Shown: piece after piece, positions 40,894 through 50,300 of the stretch | Layout: every line of letters starts with the position of its first letter | Position numbering within the stretch: the first letter of the stretch is position 1 | Assembly: GCA_900318685.1 (NCBI GenBank) | Contig: ONLL01000006.1 | Location: 1-64,000, forward strand | Source of the DNA: an uncultured Prevotellaceae bacterium | GTDB taxonomy: Bacteria > Bacteroidota > Bacteroidia > Bacteroidales > Bacteroidaceae | DNA length: 64,000 nt | Direction of reading: 5' to 3' | The notes under the pieces: model-generated | The model's input: the letters and a program-made list of their open reading frames with translations, nothing else | Database searches by the model: none | What the model was told of the DNA's origin: nothing | Made by a program: the position numbers and the translations under genes

Positions 40894-40923
40894 GGCCCTC
40901 GAAAAACCATGTTTTCGGGGGCC
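40894..40923. repeat. Array-linked hairpin GGCCCTCGAAAA / TTTTCGGGGGCC (copy 1)
   Basis: A 12-base stem with one mismatch and a 6-base loop. It is followed by TTAACGATT and an ACTTGCGY octamer array. It sits at the end of the DUF1846 gene and, on the other strand, downstream of the smalltalk-like gene. Copies lie at 42108 and 47266. Confidence 0.85.
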
Positions 40924-40932
40924 TTAACGATT

Positions 40933-40960
40933 ACTTGCGTACTTGCGTACTTGCGCACTT
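40933..40960 (+). repeat. Octamer array, ACTTGCGY type
   Basis: ACTTGCGT, ACTTGCGT, ACTTGCGC and a half unit. The same octamer occurs at 42147, 47305, 57274 (inverted), 57414 and 60726 (inverted). Confidence 0.9.
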
Positions 40961-40987
40961 TACCAGAATGGGCCGCGGCCTAGGCAT

Positions 40988-41020
40988 ACCCACCCCCATC
41001 CCCTCCCGAGGGGAGGGGAG
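40988..41020. repeat. GC-rich palindromic repeat
   Basis: CCCCTCCCGAGGGGAGGGG forms a palindromic core next to the smalltalk-like stop codon. It is the same dispersed family as at 58630. Confidence 0.7.
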
Positions 41021-41025
41021 TTTGG

Positions 41026-41148
41026 TTAGAATAGGGGGCCGCGGCCCATACACGAGGTGGTGGTGATGGCCGCGATGAATGCCGTGATAGCAGCAATGAG
41101 GCCCTCCATCAGCCGGTTCTTCAGTCTCTCAGACATTTTCCATTTCAT
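41026..41148 (-). CDS. Smalltalk-like small hydrophobic protein, 40 residues
   Basis: This short frame encodes a basic start (MKWKMSERLKNRL) followed by a hydrophobic Ala/Ile/Thr helix and TSCMG. This pattern (basic start, one hydrophobic stretch of Ile/Thr/Ala ending in SC) fits the 'smalltalk' family of tiny Bacteroidota proteins usually found beside HU-like DNA-binding protein and amidase genes. It lies 158 bases downstream of the HU-like gene on the same strand, with an inverted-repeat element between them. The Cys near the end could be lipidated or simply close the helix. The function is unknown. Confidence 0.7.
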   Translation of the reverse strand: MKWKMSERLKNRLMEGLIAAITAFIAAITTTSCMGRGPLF

Positions 41149-41175
41149 TGTTCAGTTCCTCCTTTTGATTGTTTA

Positions 41176-41287
41176 GGTCGCTTACGCTCAAAATTGAAGC
41201 AAAAATTTATAAGAAAATTAATCGAGCATCTGGTGAGTTCTTAAATTTTTAAATATAATTTTTGTTTTAATTTTGAGCGAAGCGACC
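41176..41287. repeat. AT-rich inverted-repeat element (copy A)
   Basis: The 112-bp element has arms GGTCGCTT...CTCAAAATT and AATTTTGAG...AAGCGACC and an AT-rich core. The core is about 90% identical to that of copy B at 56564-56717. It sits between HU-like and smalltalk-like genes and could form one long hairpin in their message. Confidence 0.85.
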
Positions 41288-41306
41288 ATTCTTCACTCTT
41301 CACTTC

Positions 41307-41867
41307 CTACGGACGTGGCTCGTCGTCGCCGGAGTTTCCGGAATTTCCGGAGTTTCCGGAATCACCTGGCTCGATGCCGCTGCCCTGCAGGTCGTTGGTG
41401 AGCTCGAAGCGCACGTCCTTGAGCATCGTGGCGGGATGGTCGAACACCTGCTGCTGAGTGGTCACGAGGGTGGCCACGCCGTTGACGATGCGGGCACGCT
41501 GCACCTCCGACACGCCCTTGAGCACCGACGTGGTCTCGGGCTGGAAGTTCACGCGGCAGCGCTTGACCAGCGAGGCGGTGCAGCCGTCCTCGGTATCGGC
41601 AGCTGCCGAGCTGATGCCCACCTTGAAGATGCCGATGCTGTCGAGCTTGATCTTCTGCCCCAGCTCGAAGTAGTGCTTGAAGGCGGCGCCCAGCTCGTCG
41701 AGCGTGGCCTTGATGTCCGAGCGCTTCACCGTGCACTGCGTCTGGATGAAGTCGGCCAGCTCAGCGGTGGTGATGAAAGCCTTGTCGTAGACGGGGCGCA
41801 CGTAGTACTTCCCGAACGTCTTCGACAGCTCATTGGTGTTACGATACTTTTGTACTTTTTGCGACAT
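41307..41867 (-). CDS. HU-related DNA-binding protein
   Basis: The 186-residue protein belongs to the HU-related family of Bacteroidales. The N-terminal helices (TTAELADFIQTQCTVKRSDIKATLDEL) and beta-arm region (KLDSIGIFKVGISS) follow the HU/IHF fold; the C-terminus adds about 60 residues including a GNSGNSGNSGDDEPRP tail made of a short DNA repeat. Such proteins are extended HU variants, probably DNA-binding and cytoplasmic; many copies occur per genome beside amidase and smalltalk genes. Its leader begins with a promoter sharing TACCTTTGCCGTCGCA with the BRO gene at 55764. ACTTGCGY arrays lie beyond both ends of the HU-smalltalk unit. Confidence 0.88.
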   Translation of the reverse strand: MSQKVQKYRNTNELSKTFGKYYVRPVYDKAFITTAELADFIQTQCTVKRSDIKATLDELGAAFKHYFELGQKIKLDSIGIFKVGISSAAADTEDGCTASLVKRCRVNFQPETTSVLKGVSEVQRARIVNGVATLVTTQQQVFDHPATMLKDVRFELTNDLQGSGIEPGDSGNSGNSGNSGDDEPRP

Positions 41868-41973
41868 GTAGATTGTCTCCTCTCTTGTTGATTTTTAATT
41901 AAACAATGTTTGCTCGCCGGCTTGGGGTCGCGCCTGTGGCCATCAGGCGCTGTCACAACCAGTTTTGCGACGG

Positions 41974-41981
41974 CAAAGGTA
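41974..41981 (-). promoter_or_regulatory. -7 box of the HU-related gene
   Basis: The minus strand reads TACCTTTG and continues GCCGTCGCA. The leader is about 105 bases and contains inverted GCGCCTGATGGCCACAGGCGC-like sequence (GCGCCTG and CAGGCGC arms), which could fold. Confidence 0.65.
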
Positions 41982-42107
41982 CTAAGATTTTCAATTCTGT
42001 GCAAGAGGAAGGCCAAAATATATACCCAACCAATTGATTATCAGTAGAATATTTTGTTAAACAATCTAACCGAATTAAGGAGGCAGACACAGGCATTTAC
42101 GAAAAAA

Positions 42108-42137
42108 GACCCTCGAAAAACCATGTTTTCGGGGGCC
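42108..42137. repeat. Array-linked hairpin (copy 2)
   Basis: Same stem as at 40894 with one extra mismatch (GACCCTCG start). It lies just past the stop of the 1637-residue gene and beyond the HU promoter. Confidence 0.85.
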
Positions 42138-42146
42138 TTAACGATT

Positions 42147-42170
42147 ACTTGTGTACTTGCGTACTTTTTA
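42147..42170 (+). repeat. Octamer array, ACTTGCGY type (degenerate)
   Basis: ACTTGTGT, ACTTGCGT, ACTTTTTA. The last unit overlaps the stop codon of the 1637-residue gene. Confidence 0.75.
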
Positions 42171-45100
42171 CTTGGCGAGACCACTCAAGATCATCTCGAC
42201 TACTACGGCGGCGTCTGCGATGGTGATTTTGTGGTCGCCGTTCAATTCATACCTATTCCAATCGAAGTTGTCCGGTGTATTGCCCAGGACATAGTTCACA
42301 ATGCACAGGGCATCGGCGATGTTGACACTTCCGTCGTGGTTGACATCGCAGTCCTTCAACCTAATGGACACTTCCGTGGCAGGATTAGTGCCTTCTTCTG
42401 CAAAGATATATGAGAAGTTGCCCATCTTCTTCACCCGACCATTCCAGGGAGTGATCACTCTGGAGGTAACAGGTATAGTGATTGTACCCTTGGCTTGCAA
42501 GGCAGCTACATCTCCAGTGAGGTACACCTCGCCAGAAACTATGGTGATGTCGCCCATGCAATATATGGCTACCGGTTCACTTCCGCCCGTTGCCGTTGCT
42601 ATGATGTCGCCATCGATGGTCACATTGCCATTGGCACGAATGCCTCGATTCTTATTATTTTGTGCATTAAAAGAACCCTTAACGATGACATTGTCGGCAT
42701 CGATGCCTGTATAAGCCTGCTCAATTTCCACTGTGCCGTTGATGGTGACATCGCCATCTGTCAGCCAGATAGCATCCATTTCCGATTTAAGGATGAGTTT
42801 GCCATTGACGGTAACATTGCCTGTCCCCTTGATGCAAACGGAGCTGGAGGAGTTAATTGTCACATCGCCGTCGATGATCAGTTCCTTATTGCCTTCTATG
42901 TGTATGCCATCGTGTTCAGAATTGAGAGTAAGGCCATTCTCTGGGGATTTGATGGTCAGACTGATGTCCTTCGCATAGATGCGTGCATTTTCGTGATAGC
43001 CGCTGATGGCAGGTGTTCCCGTGAAGGTCAGGGTGCCACTAGTATAGTAAGGTTTATAGCTGACCGATCCATTGCCAAGAATATCACCCTTATTCAGGTA
43101 TGTCACCTGCGTCTCGCCTATCCAGAGGGAATATTTAATCTTCTCTTTAGCCTGAATCGTGCTGCAGGAATATCCGCCATCAACCTCTTTCTCCTCTGAA
43201 CCCAAGTTGTCGCCAATGGTGATGGTGCCACAAGTGCCTTGATCGCCCGCGCCGACAAATCGATAGTCTGTCATAGCCACTACCTTCTCGATGTCATTGG
43301 TGATGGTGATGTCGCCGCAGTAGGAAGAAGCAGAATAAAAAGATAAGCCGGTACCGATGGCTGCTGCAAAACTTCCGCTCTTTGCCGTGACAGTACCGCC
43401 GCTGATGGTGATGTCGCCGCAGCCAGACGATGTCTCATAGGCTGTGCCGCTGCCGATGCCGGCACCATAAAATCCACCTGTTGCCGTGACAGTGCCGCCG
43501 GTGATGGTAATGTTGCCGCAGGTCGACGTTTCATTATAGCTCAAACCACTACCGATGCCGGCACCATAATTTCCAGTTGTTGCCGTGACGGTGCCACCAT
43601 TGATAGTAATGTTGCCACAACGGACAGACACGCCTTCTTCGGACCAGCCTCCACCGATGCCGGCGCAACTATTACCACCTGTTGCTGTGACCGTGCCTTC
43701 ATTAATGATGATGTTGCCGCATGACAAATTATATCCGCCACCAATGCCTGAAGCAATGAGATAATAACCGTCACCGTTTGGATTGCCACCGCTGATGGCG
43801 TTGAGCGTGCCACTGCCATAGATGAGGAGCGTCTTGCCTTCGGGCACGTAGATGCCGGGAAATTCATTACAGAATCCCTTCACGGTGTTTGTGTTTTCGA
43901 GGAAGATGGTAGCATTGCCCTCGCAGGTGATACCTGCCCAACGGTATTGGGTATCCCACACCTCGTCGTAGCCACTGGGGTCTATGTTGATGTTCACGTC
44001 GTAGAACGACACGGTAGCTCCGTCGGCGATGCTCACCTTGTAGAAGCCGTTCAGTGTGCCGGTAAGCCTCGTATTGTCGGGCACCACGCAGTCGGCAGTG
44101 AGCGTTGACAGGTCGATGGTATTGGAGGGGGCAATCCAATTCTCCTTCTTTTGGATGATCACGTGCCTGGCGATTTCCCACTTACTGTTGCCATCCCAAA
44201 ACATGATAGTCTTATTGTCGTCACCGATTTTTGTCTCCCCCGAGGTATATGCCGGGTTGCATATTTCGTGGGTGAAGGGCATCACGATACCTCCCCAGAG
44301 GCGGTCTGTCTCTTGTTTTTCAACAAAGACAGCCGTTCCAGCCGCATCGATTTCCCACTTACCGGGTCCGAGATACAAGTACCCGTTATTGAGTGCTATG
44401 CTGGTAGTATACTGACTGGTGTTTTTGACATAGACATCGCCGGTGGCTCTTACATTGCCCTCTCTTACGGTGATTCCCACCTTACTGGTTGTGCTATTGA
44501 AATTGCCATTGATGGTCAGGTCGCCTTTGTCCACACAGATTGCACTACCGCCTGCGGTCATGCTGAAGTTGCCGTTGATGGTCAGGTCGCCCTCGTTACC
44601 TACATAAATGCCGTATTCCTCTCCAGTAGCTGAAAGGGTCAACCCGGTTGGGGCGTTGACGGTCAGGTCGATGCCCTCGGCATAGATTTTCGAACTGAAC
44701 TGATATTCCCTTCCGTCGCTAAGTACCTCCGACCACGAGTGAACGCCGTCGATGGTGGGTGTCGACGTAGTGAAGGTCAGCGTGCCGCTGCCCTCGCCGG
44801 GAGTGTAGCGCACCTTGCCGTCGCCCAGCACATCGTCCTTGATATAGAGGCTCACCTGCTTGGAGCCTATCCAGACGGGTAACAAGGCATCGTTCTCTCC
44901 TTTCTCAATCTGCCAGACGTAGTTCATGTCCCAACTGTACTGGGCGAGGGGCCCTTCCGTTCCCTCGTCGACCGTCCAGTAGGCACTGCCTATCCAGGCC
45001 CATTTACTATGGTCGGTGCTGGATTGGGCATTGGTTGAGCGGATGGCATACTTGCCCTGCGTGTTGAGGAAGAACACCTGCGCTTCCCATGTATTACGAG

Positions 45101-47081
45101 AGTCCTTGGTAGTGGTGTTCAGATGGCCGTTTGTCAGGGCACTCTCGTTGAGTTCTGCGGGATTCGTGAAATAAGTGTCGCCATTCTTCAGCTTGAAGCC
45201 GTAGTCGTACTCTTCACCAGCGACCTTGATGAATCCGAATAATGGAGCGTCATCTACGTTGGACGACAAGTGGCCGTCGGCGGTGACATAGTACTTCTGG
45301 CCGTTGTACATGGTGAACACCCGGTAGCACTCGCCATGCTCAATGGTGTTAAGTGCCCGTAAATAGTTGGACGTGATGTCATCGCCGGAGCCAACAATAG
45401 CCTTGAGCGAGAGATTTTTGAAGCATGGGCCAAATTGACCTGCCCAGTTTGGGGCATCCTGTGCCGACACCCGATATGTCAGTTTGCGTGTTCCGCTCTT
45501 CAATATGAACGGGGCGGTCCTGAAGATTTCCCACACTGAGTAATAAGAATTGTCGTTGAGCACGGTTACAATGCCCAATGAATTATCGTTGCCGTCGAGC
45601 ATATCGACGGTCACCTTGCATACTCTGGCACCATCGCCGTTTTTCTCAGACGAGGATTTCATTTCTGCTGATATAGAACACCAAACTTCCCCATTGTCCA
45701 CGCTCTCGGCGCTGATTTGATGATCGGCCAATGTGACGGTCTGGGAGAGTGTACAGGTTTGGTGAGAAGATTTCCAGTAGGAAACCCCGTCGTTAGTGTC
45801 GATAGCCCAACCGCTACCGCCGTCTGTCTTCGTCCAACCGTTGTATGTGCCATCGCACTGGCCATTGGTGAGCAGCTCTTGGCTGGGGATGGGAATGGAG
45901 CTGGATCCGGTCTCTAGCTGCCAGACGTAGTTCATGTCAAAGCTGTACTCAGCCAGAGGGCCGCTGGCCCCTGGGTTGACCGTCCAGAATGCGCTGCCTA
46001 TCCTGTTCCATCCTGTAGTGCCACTGGCAGCATTAGTCGAGCGGATAGCATATTTGCCGTCGCTATTGAGGAAAAACACCTGCGCTTCCCAATTGTGGCG
46101 GGAGTTCTCGTCGGTGGTATTCAGATGTCCTTTCGTCAAGGCAGCATCCGATTCTTCCACAGGGTTCGTGAAATAGGTGAAGCCGTTCTGAAGCATGAAG
46201 CCGAATTCGTACTCCTTACCTCTGGCCTTGACGAAGCAGAACAGTTGGGCATCAGCATTGTTGCTGGATAAATAGCCGTCGGCGGTAAGATAGTACTTCT
46301 GACCATTATACATGGTGAACACATAGTAATGCTGTCCATCCACGATAGTGTTAATTGCCCGTTCATAGTTCTCCATCTTGGTGGAGCCTTCATCAAATGA
46401 CGAACCGGTGATAGATCCGCTGAACGTGTGGTTCACGCGGTCGTAAAGTCCCACCACATTATTATATTTGGCAGGCACGAAGTCACATTTCAGCGTCGTC
46501 CCCTCATAGATCTGGCAGCCGTAGAGCGTCATCACCGACTTGGAGTTATCCTCCTGCAAGCCGCCCTCGGTGTTCGAGGTGTTCAGGTCGAACAAGAACA
46601 TGGGGGTCTTGCCGTCGTCGGCCGTTCCCGTGGTGGTCACGCTGCCCGCCACCGTGTTTTGGTCGGAATAACGCACCCAGGTGGCGGTCTGCCCCTCACA
46701 TGTCAGGATGATGCGCTCGCCATAGACGAAGCCTGTACCGCGAGGCTCATGGCCCGAGCGGTTGAAGCAGGGAATGTCGTTGCCGTCAGTGCGCGAGAAG
46801 AAGCAGAATGCATTCGACTGATAGCTACCCTTGCGGCCACCCAAAAGTGCCTCCCAGGTTCTCCGGCTGTTTTGCGTCACATTGCAGTCCATCACCACGC
46901 GGGTGTTGGCCTTGTGGGTGTAGCCGGTGTTGAAGGCTTGCTGTCCGGTCGACGAGATGGAGGTCAAGATCGTTACCTGGCTCTCGTCCACCGTCGTCTG
47001 GGCAGCGCCCGTCACCGTTGTCATCAGCAGGCACAATACTGCTGACAGCCGAGTTAGCTGTTTAAAAACTGCCTGTTTCAT
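42168..47081 (-). CDS. Large secreted beta-helix protein with C-terminal dockerin-like motif
   Basis: The 1637-residue protein has a signal peptide (about 1-28). An N-terminal LamG-like domain (about 30-235) is followed by two copies of a domain marked by LNTIEHGECYRVFTMYNGQKYY-type sequence (about 245-400 and 580-735). A long Gly/Thr-rich repeat region follows, with units such as CGNITINGGTVTATGG and GAGIGSG, which fit a right-handed beta-helix or carbohydrate-binding domain of the Cthe_2159 kind. The end has a dockerin-like calcium motif pair, DVNHDGSVNIAD and ELNGDHKITIAD. It is probably exported and surface-attached. It is closely related to the next gene. The ligand is unknown. Confidence 0.85.
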   Translation of the reverse strand: MKQAVFKQLTRLSAVLCLLMTTVTGAAQTTVDESQVTILTSISSTGQQAFNTGYTHKANTRVVMDCNVTQNSRRTWEALLGGRKGSYQSNAFCFFSRTDGNDIPCFNRSGHEPRGTGFVYGERIILTCEGQTATWVRYSDQNTVAGSVTTTGTADDGKTPMFLFDLNTSNTEGGLQEDNSKSVMTLYGCQIYEGTTLKCDFVPAKYNNVVGLYDRVNHTFSGSITGSSFDEGSTKMENYERAINTIVDGQHYYVFTMYNGQKYYLTADGYLSSNNADAQLFCFVKARGKEYEFGFMLQNGFTYFTNPVEESDAALTKGHLNTTDENSRHNWEAQVFFLNSDGKYAIRSTNAASGTTGWNRIGSAFWTVNPGASGPLAEYSFDMNYVWQLETGSSSIPIPSQELLTNGQCDGTYNGWTKTDGGSGWAIDTNDGVSYWKSSHQTCTLSQTVTLADHQISAESVDNGEVWCSISAEMKSSSEKNGDGARVCKVTVDMLDGNDNSLGIVTVLNDNSYYSVWEIFRTAPFILKSGTRKLTYRVSAQDAPNWAGQFGPCFKNLSLKAIVGSGDDITSNYLRALNTIEHGECYRVFTMYNGQKYYVTADGHLSSNVDDAPLFGFIKVAGEEYDYGFKLKNGDTYFTNPAELNESALTNGHLNTTTKDSRNTWEAQVFFLNTQGKYAIRSTNAQSSTDHSKWAWIGSAYWTVDEGTEGPLAQYSWDMNYVWQIEKGENDALLPVWIGSKQVSLYIKDDVLGDGKVRYTPGEGSGTLTFTTSTPTIDGVHSWSEVLSDGREYQFSSKIYAEGIDLTVNAPTGLTLSATGEEYGIYVGNEGDLTINGNFSMTAGGSAICVDKGDLTINGNFNSTTSKVGITVREGNVRATGDVYVKNTSQYTTSIALNNGYLYLGPGKWEIDAAGTAVFVEKQETDRLWGGIVMPFTHEICNPAYTSGETKIGDDNKTIMFWDGNSKWEIARHVIIQKKENWIAPSNTIDLSTLTADCVVPDNTRLTGTLNGFYKVSIADGATVSFYDVNINIDPSGYDEVWDTQYRWAGITCEGNATIFLENTNTVKGFCNEFPGIYVPEGKTLLIYGSGTLNAISGGNPNGDGYYLIASGIGGGYNLSCGNIIINEGTVTATGGNSCAGIGGGWSEEGVSVRCGNITINGGTVTATTGNYGAGIGSGLSYNETSTCGNITITGGTVTATGGFYGAGIGSGTAYETSSGCGDITISGGTVTAKSGSFAAAIGTGLSFYSASSYCGDITITNDIEKVVAMTDYRFVGAGDQGTCGTITIGDNLGSEEKEVDGGYSCSTIQAKEKIKYSLWIGETQVTYLNKGDILGNGSVSYKPYYTSGTLTFTGTPAISGYHENARIYAKDISLTIKSPENGLTLNSEHDGIHIEGNKELIIDGDVTINSSSSVCIKGTGNVTVNGKLILKSEMDAIWLTDGDVTINGTVEIEQAYTGIDADNVIVKGSFNAQNNKNRGIRANGNVTIDGDIIATATGGSEPVAIYCMGDITIVSGEVYLTGDVAALQAKGTITIPVTSRVITPWNGRVKKMGNFSYIFAEEGTNPATEVSIRLKDCDVNHDGSVNIADALCIVNYVLGNTPDNFDWNRYELNGDHKITIADAAVVVEMILSGLAK

Positions 47082-47133
47082 ACATTTAATCTTTTATTAG
47101 TCAATAATATTAGGCTTATTATGATTGAATGTG

Positions 47134-47141
47134 CAAAATTA
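47134..47141 (-). promoter_or_regulatory. -7 box of the 1637-residue gene
   Basis: The minus strand reads TAATTTTG. About 75 bases here resemble the upstream region of the 810-residue gene (53071-53146), including GGAGCGATGCAC. Confidence 0.5.
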
Positions 47142-47265
47142 CTAATTATATTTCAATTATGAGTCATTTTTGAGCATTATTTTTATGGAGCGATGCACAT
47201 ATTTACGATGGCGAGGGCATCGGAGATGGTGATGAGGCACGGATTTACGTGAAGTTTCAGAAAAA

Positions 47266-47295
47266 GGCCCTCGAAAAACCATGTTTTCGGGGGCC
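47266..47295. repeat. Array-linked hairpin (copy 3)
   Basis: Same sequence as at 40894. It lies downstream of the 1029-residue gene and may end its transcription. Confidence 0.85.
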
Positions 47296-47304
47296 TTAAC
47301 GATT

Positions 47305-47332
47305 ACTTGCGCACTTGCGTACTTGCGCACTT
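47305..47332 (+). repeat. Octamer array, ACTTGCGY type
   Basis: ACTTGCGC, ACTTGCGT, ACTTGCGC and a half unit, ending two bases before the stop codon of the 1029-residue gene. Confidence 0.9.
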
Positions 47333-47333
47333 C

Positions 47334-50300
47334 TTATTTGGCGAGACCACTCAAGATCATGTTGACTACTACCACGGCGTCAGCGATGGTGATGTTACCG
47401 TCGCCGTTCAACTCGTATTTTGGCCAACTGAAACCTTCCGGTGTATTGCCCAGGACATGGTTCACGATGCACAGGGCGTCGGCTATGGTGACACTACCGT
47501 CGCTGTTGACATCGCAGTCCTTCAACTCAATGAACACTTCTTTAGCAATGGTATTGTTTTCTTTGTCTACGATGTATGAGAAGTTATCTATCTTCTTCAC
47601 CTGACCATCCCAGGGTTTAATCACTTTGTGGGTCAAAGGAATGGTGATCGTACCCTTGGCTTGCATGGCAGCTACATCTCCGTTGAGCATCACGGTGCCG
47701 GAAACCACTGTGACATCACCATTGGCATTGATGCCTCTGTTCTTATTGTTTTGTGCATTAAGTAAACCATTGACAGTGACATTGTCGGCATTGATGCCTA
47801 TATAAGCCTGCTCAATTTCCACTTCGCCGTTGATGGTGAAATCGCCATCTATCCAGGCGCCATTAGAAGTTGAGTTAAGGGTGAGCTTATCGTTGACGGT
47901 GACATTGCCATTCCCGTTGATGATAGTGGAGCTGGTGGAGGTCAATGTTACATCGCCGTTGATGACCAGTTCTTTATTGCCTTCTATGTGGATGCCCTCG
48001 TATTCCGAATTGAGAGTAAGGCCATCCTTGGGGAAGTTGATGGTCAGATCGTAGTCTTTGGCATAGATGCGTGCATATTCGTGATAGCCGCTGATGGCAG
48101 GTGTTCCCGTGAAGGTTAGGGTGCCTCCAGTATAGTCAGGTATATAGCTGGCCTTTCCATCGCCAAGAATATCATCCTTATTCAGGTATGTCACCTGCGT
48201 CTCGCCTATCCAGACGGGATATGTAATTTTATCTGCGGCCTGAATCGTGCAGATGTAATATGTATTATCAAGCTTTTTTGCATCATAACCCAAGTTGTCG
48301 CCAAAGGTGACGTTGCCGCAGGTGCCTTGCATTCCCTCGCCAACAAAATTATAGTCTGTTATAGCCACTACCTTCTCGATGCCATCGGTGATGGTGATGT
48401 CACCGCAGTAAGAAGAAACACCATGATTAAAAAAGCCGGTGCCTATGGCTGCTGCGTAAGTTCCGCTCGTAGCCGTGACAGTACCGCCGCTGATGGTGAT
48501 GTCGCCGTAGCCAGACGACGCGTAATAGGCAAAGCCGCTGCCGATGCCGGCACTATATAATCCACCTGTTGCCGTGACAGTACCGCCGGTGATGGTGATG
48601 TCGCCGCAGGTCGACGTCCCATTATAGCCCGTACCACTACCGATGCCGGCACCACCATGTTCACTTGTTGCCGTGACGGTGCCGCCATTGATGGTGATGT
48701 TGCCACAAGATACAGGATTGCCATCATAGGACCTACCACTGCCGATGCCGGCTGAGAAGTCTCCACCTGTTGCTGTGATGGTGCCTTCATTAATGATGAT
48801 GTTGCCGCATGACATATTAAAGCCGCCACCGATGCCTGTAGCCATGAGAGAATATTTGCTGTTAGGATCGGGATTGCCACCGCTGATGGCGTTGAGCGTG
48901 CCGCTACCATAGATGAGGAGCGTCTTGCCTTCGGGCACGTAGATGCCAGGGAATTCATTGCAGAATCCCTTCACGGTGTTTGTGTTTTCGAGGAAGATGG
49001 TAGCATTACCCTCGCAGGTGATACCTGCCCAACGGTATTGGGTATCCCATACTTCATCGTATCCGCTGGGGTCTATGTTGATGTTCACATCGCGGAACGA
49101 CACGGTTGCTCCGTCGGCGATGCTCACCTTGTAGAATCCTTTCAGTGTGCCGGTAAGCCTCGTATTGTCGGGCACCACGCAGTCGCCAGTGAGCGTTGAC
49201 AAGTCGATGGTATTGGAGGGGTCAATCCACTTCTCAATCTGCCAAACGTAGTTCATGTCCCAACTGTACTCGGCCAAGGGACCACTCGTCCCCTCGTTGA
49301 CCGTCCAGAAGGCCTTGCCTACCCAGCCCCAATTAGTATGATCATTGCTGGAGTAGGAGTTTGTTGAGCGGATGGCATACTTGCCCTCTGTGTTGAGGAA
49401 AAGCACCTGTGCCTCCCATAAATCGCGGGGGTCAGACCTGTCCGTATAGTTCAGATACCCTATTGTCAGGTAATCCTCGTCAAGCTCTTTGGGATTGGTG
49501 AAATGAATCTTGCCATTCTTCAGTTTGAAGCCGTATTCATACTCGCCGCCAGGGACCTTGATGAATTCGAATAATGGGGCTTCATCCAGGTTGGTCGACA
49601 AGCGGCCGTTGGCGGTGACATAGTACTTCTGGTTGTTGTACATTGTGAACACACGGTAGCTCTGGCCATCCTCGATAGTGTTGAGTGCCCGATAATAGTC
49701 GTACGCCATGTCAGCGTCTACGCTTGTGAAAGACGTGCTGGTGATAGAGCTATCAAACGTATGGTTCACGCGGTCGTAGAGTCCTATCGTACCATTGTAG
49801 CTGGCCGGCACAAAATCGCATTTCAGCGTCGAGCCTTCGTAGATCTTGCAGCCGTAGAGCTTCATCACCGAGGGAGATGTGTCTTTCTGTACGCCCCCCT
49901 CAGTTGAAGAAGTGTTCAGGTTGAAAAACAGCATAGGCGTTTTGCCGTCGTCGGCTGTTCCCGTGGTGGTCACGCTGCCAACCACCGTATTCGGATCAAA
50001 AGGCCTGTACCATTTGGCTGTCTGACCCTCGCACACCAGCTTAATACGCTCGTCGTATACAAAACCAGTGCCATTCTTCTCTTGGCCAGTGCGATTGAAG
50101 CAAGGGTTATCTTGAGGGGAGCTGACTTGATTCCAGTGTCGCGAGAAGAAGCAGAAAGCATTGTGCTGAAAGTCACTCAGACGGGCACCAAACAGGGCCT
50201 CCCAGTTGCTCTGACTATTTTTTGTCACTTCGCAGTCCATTTCCACGCGGGTGTTGGCCTTGTGGGTGTAATGCGTGTTGAAAGCCTGACTGCCCGTGGA

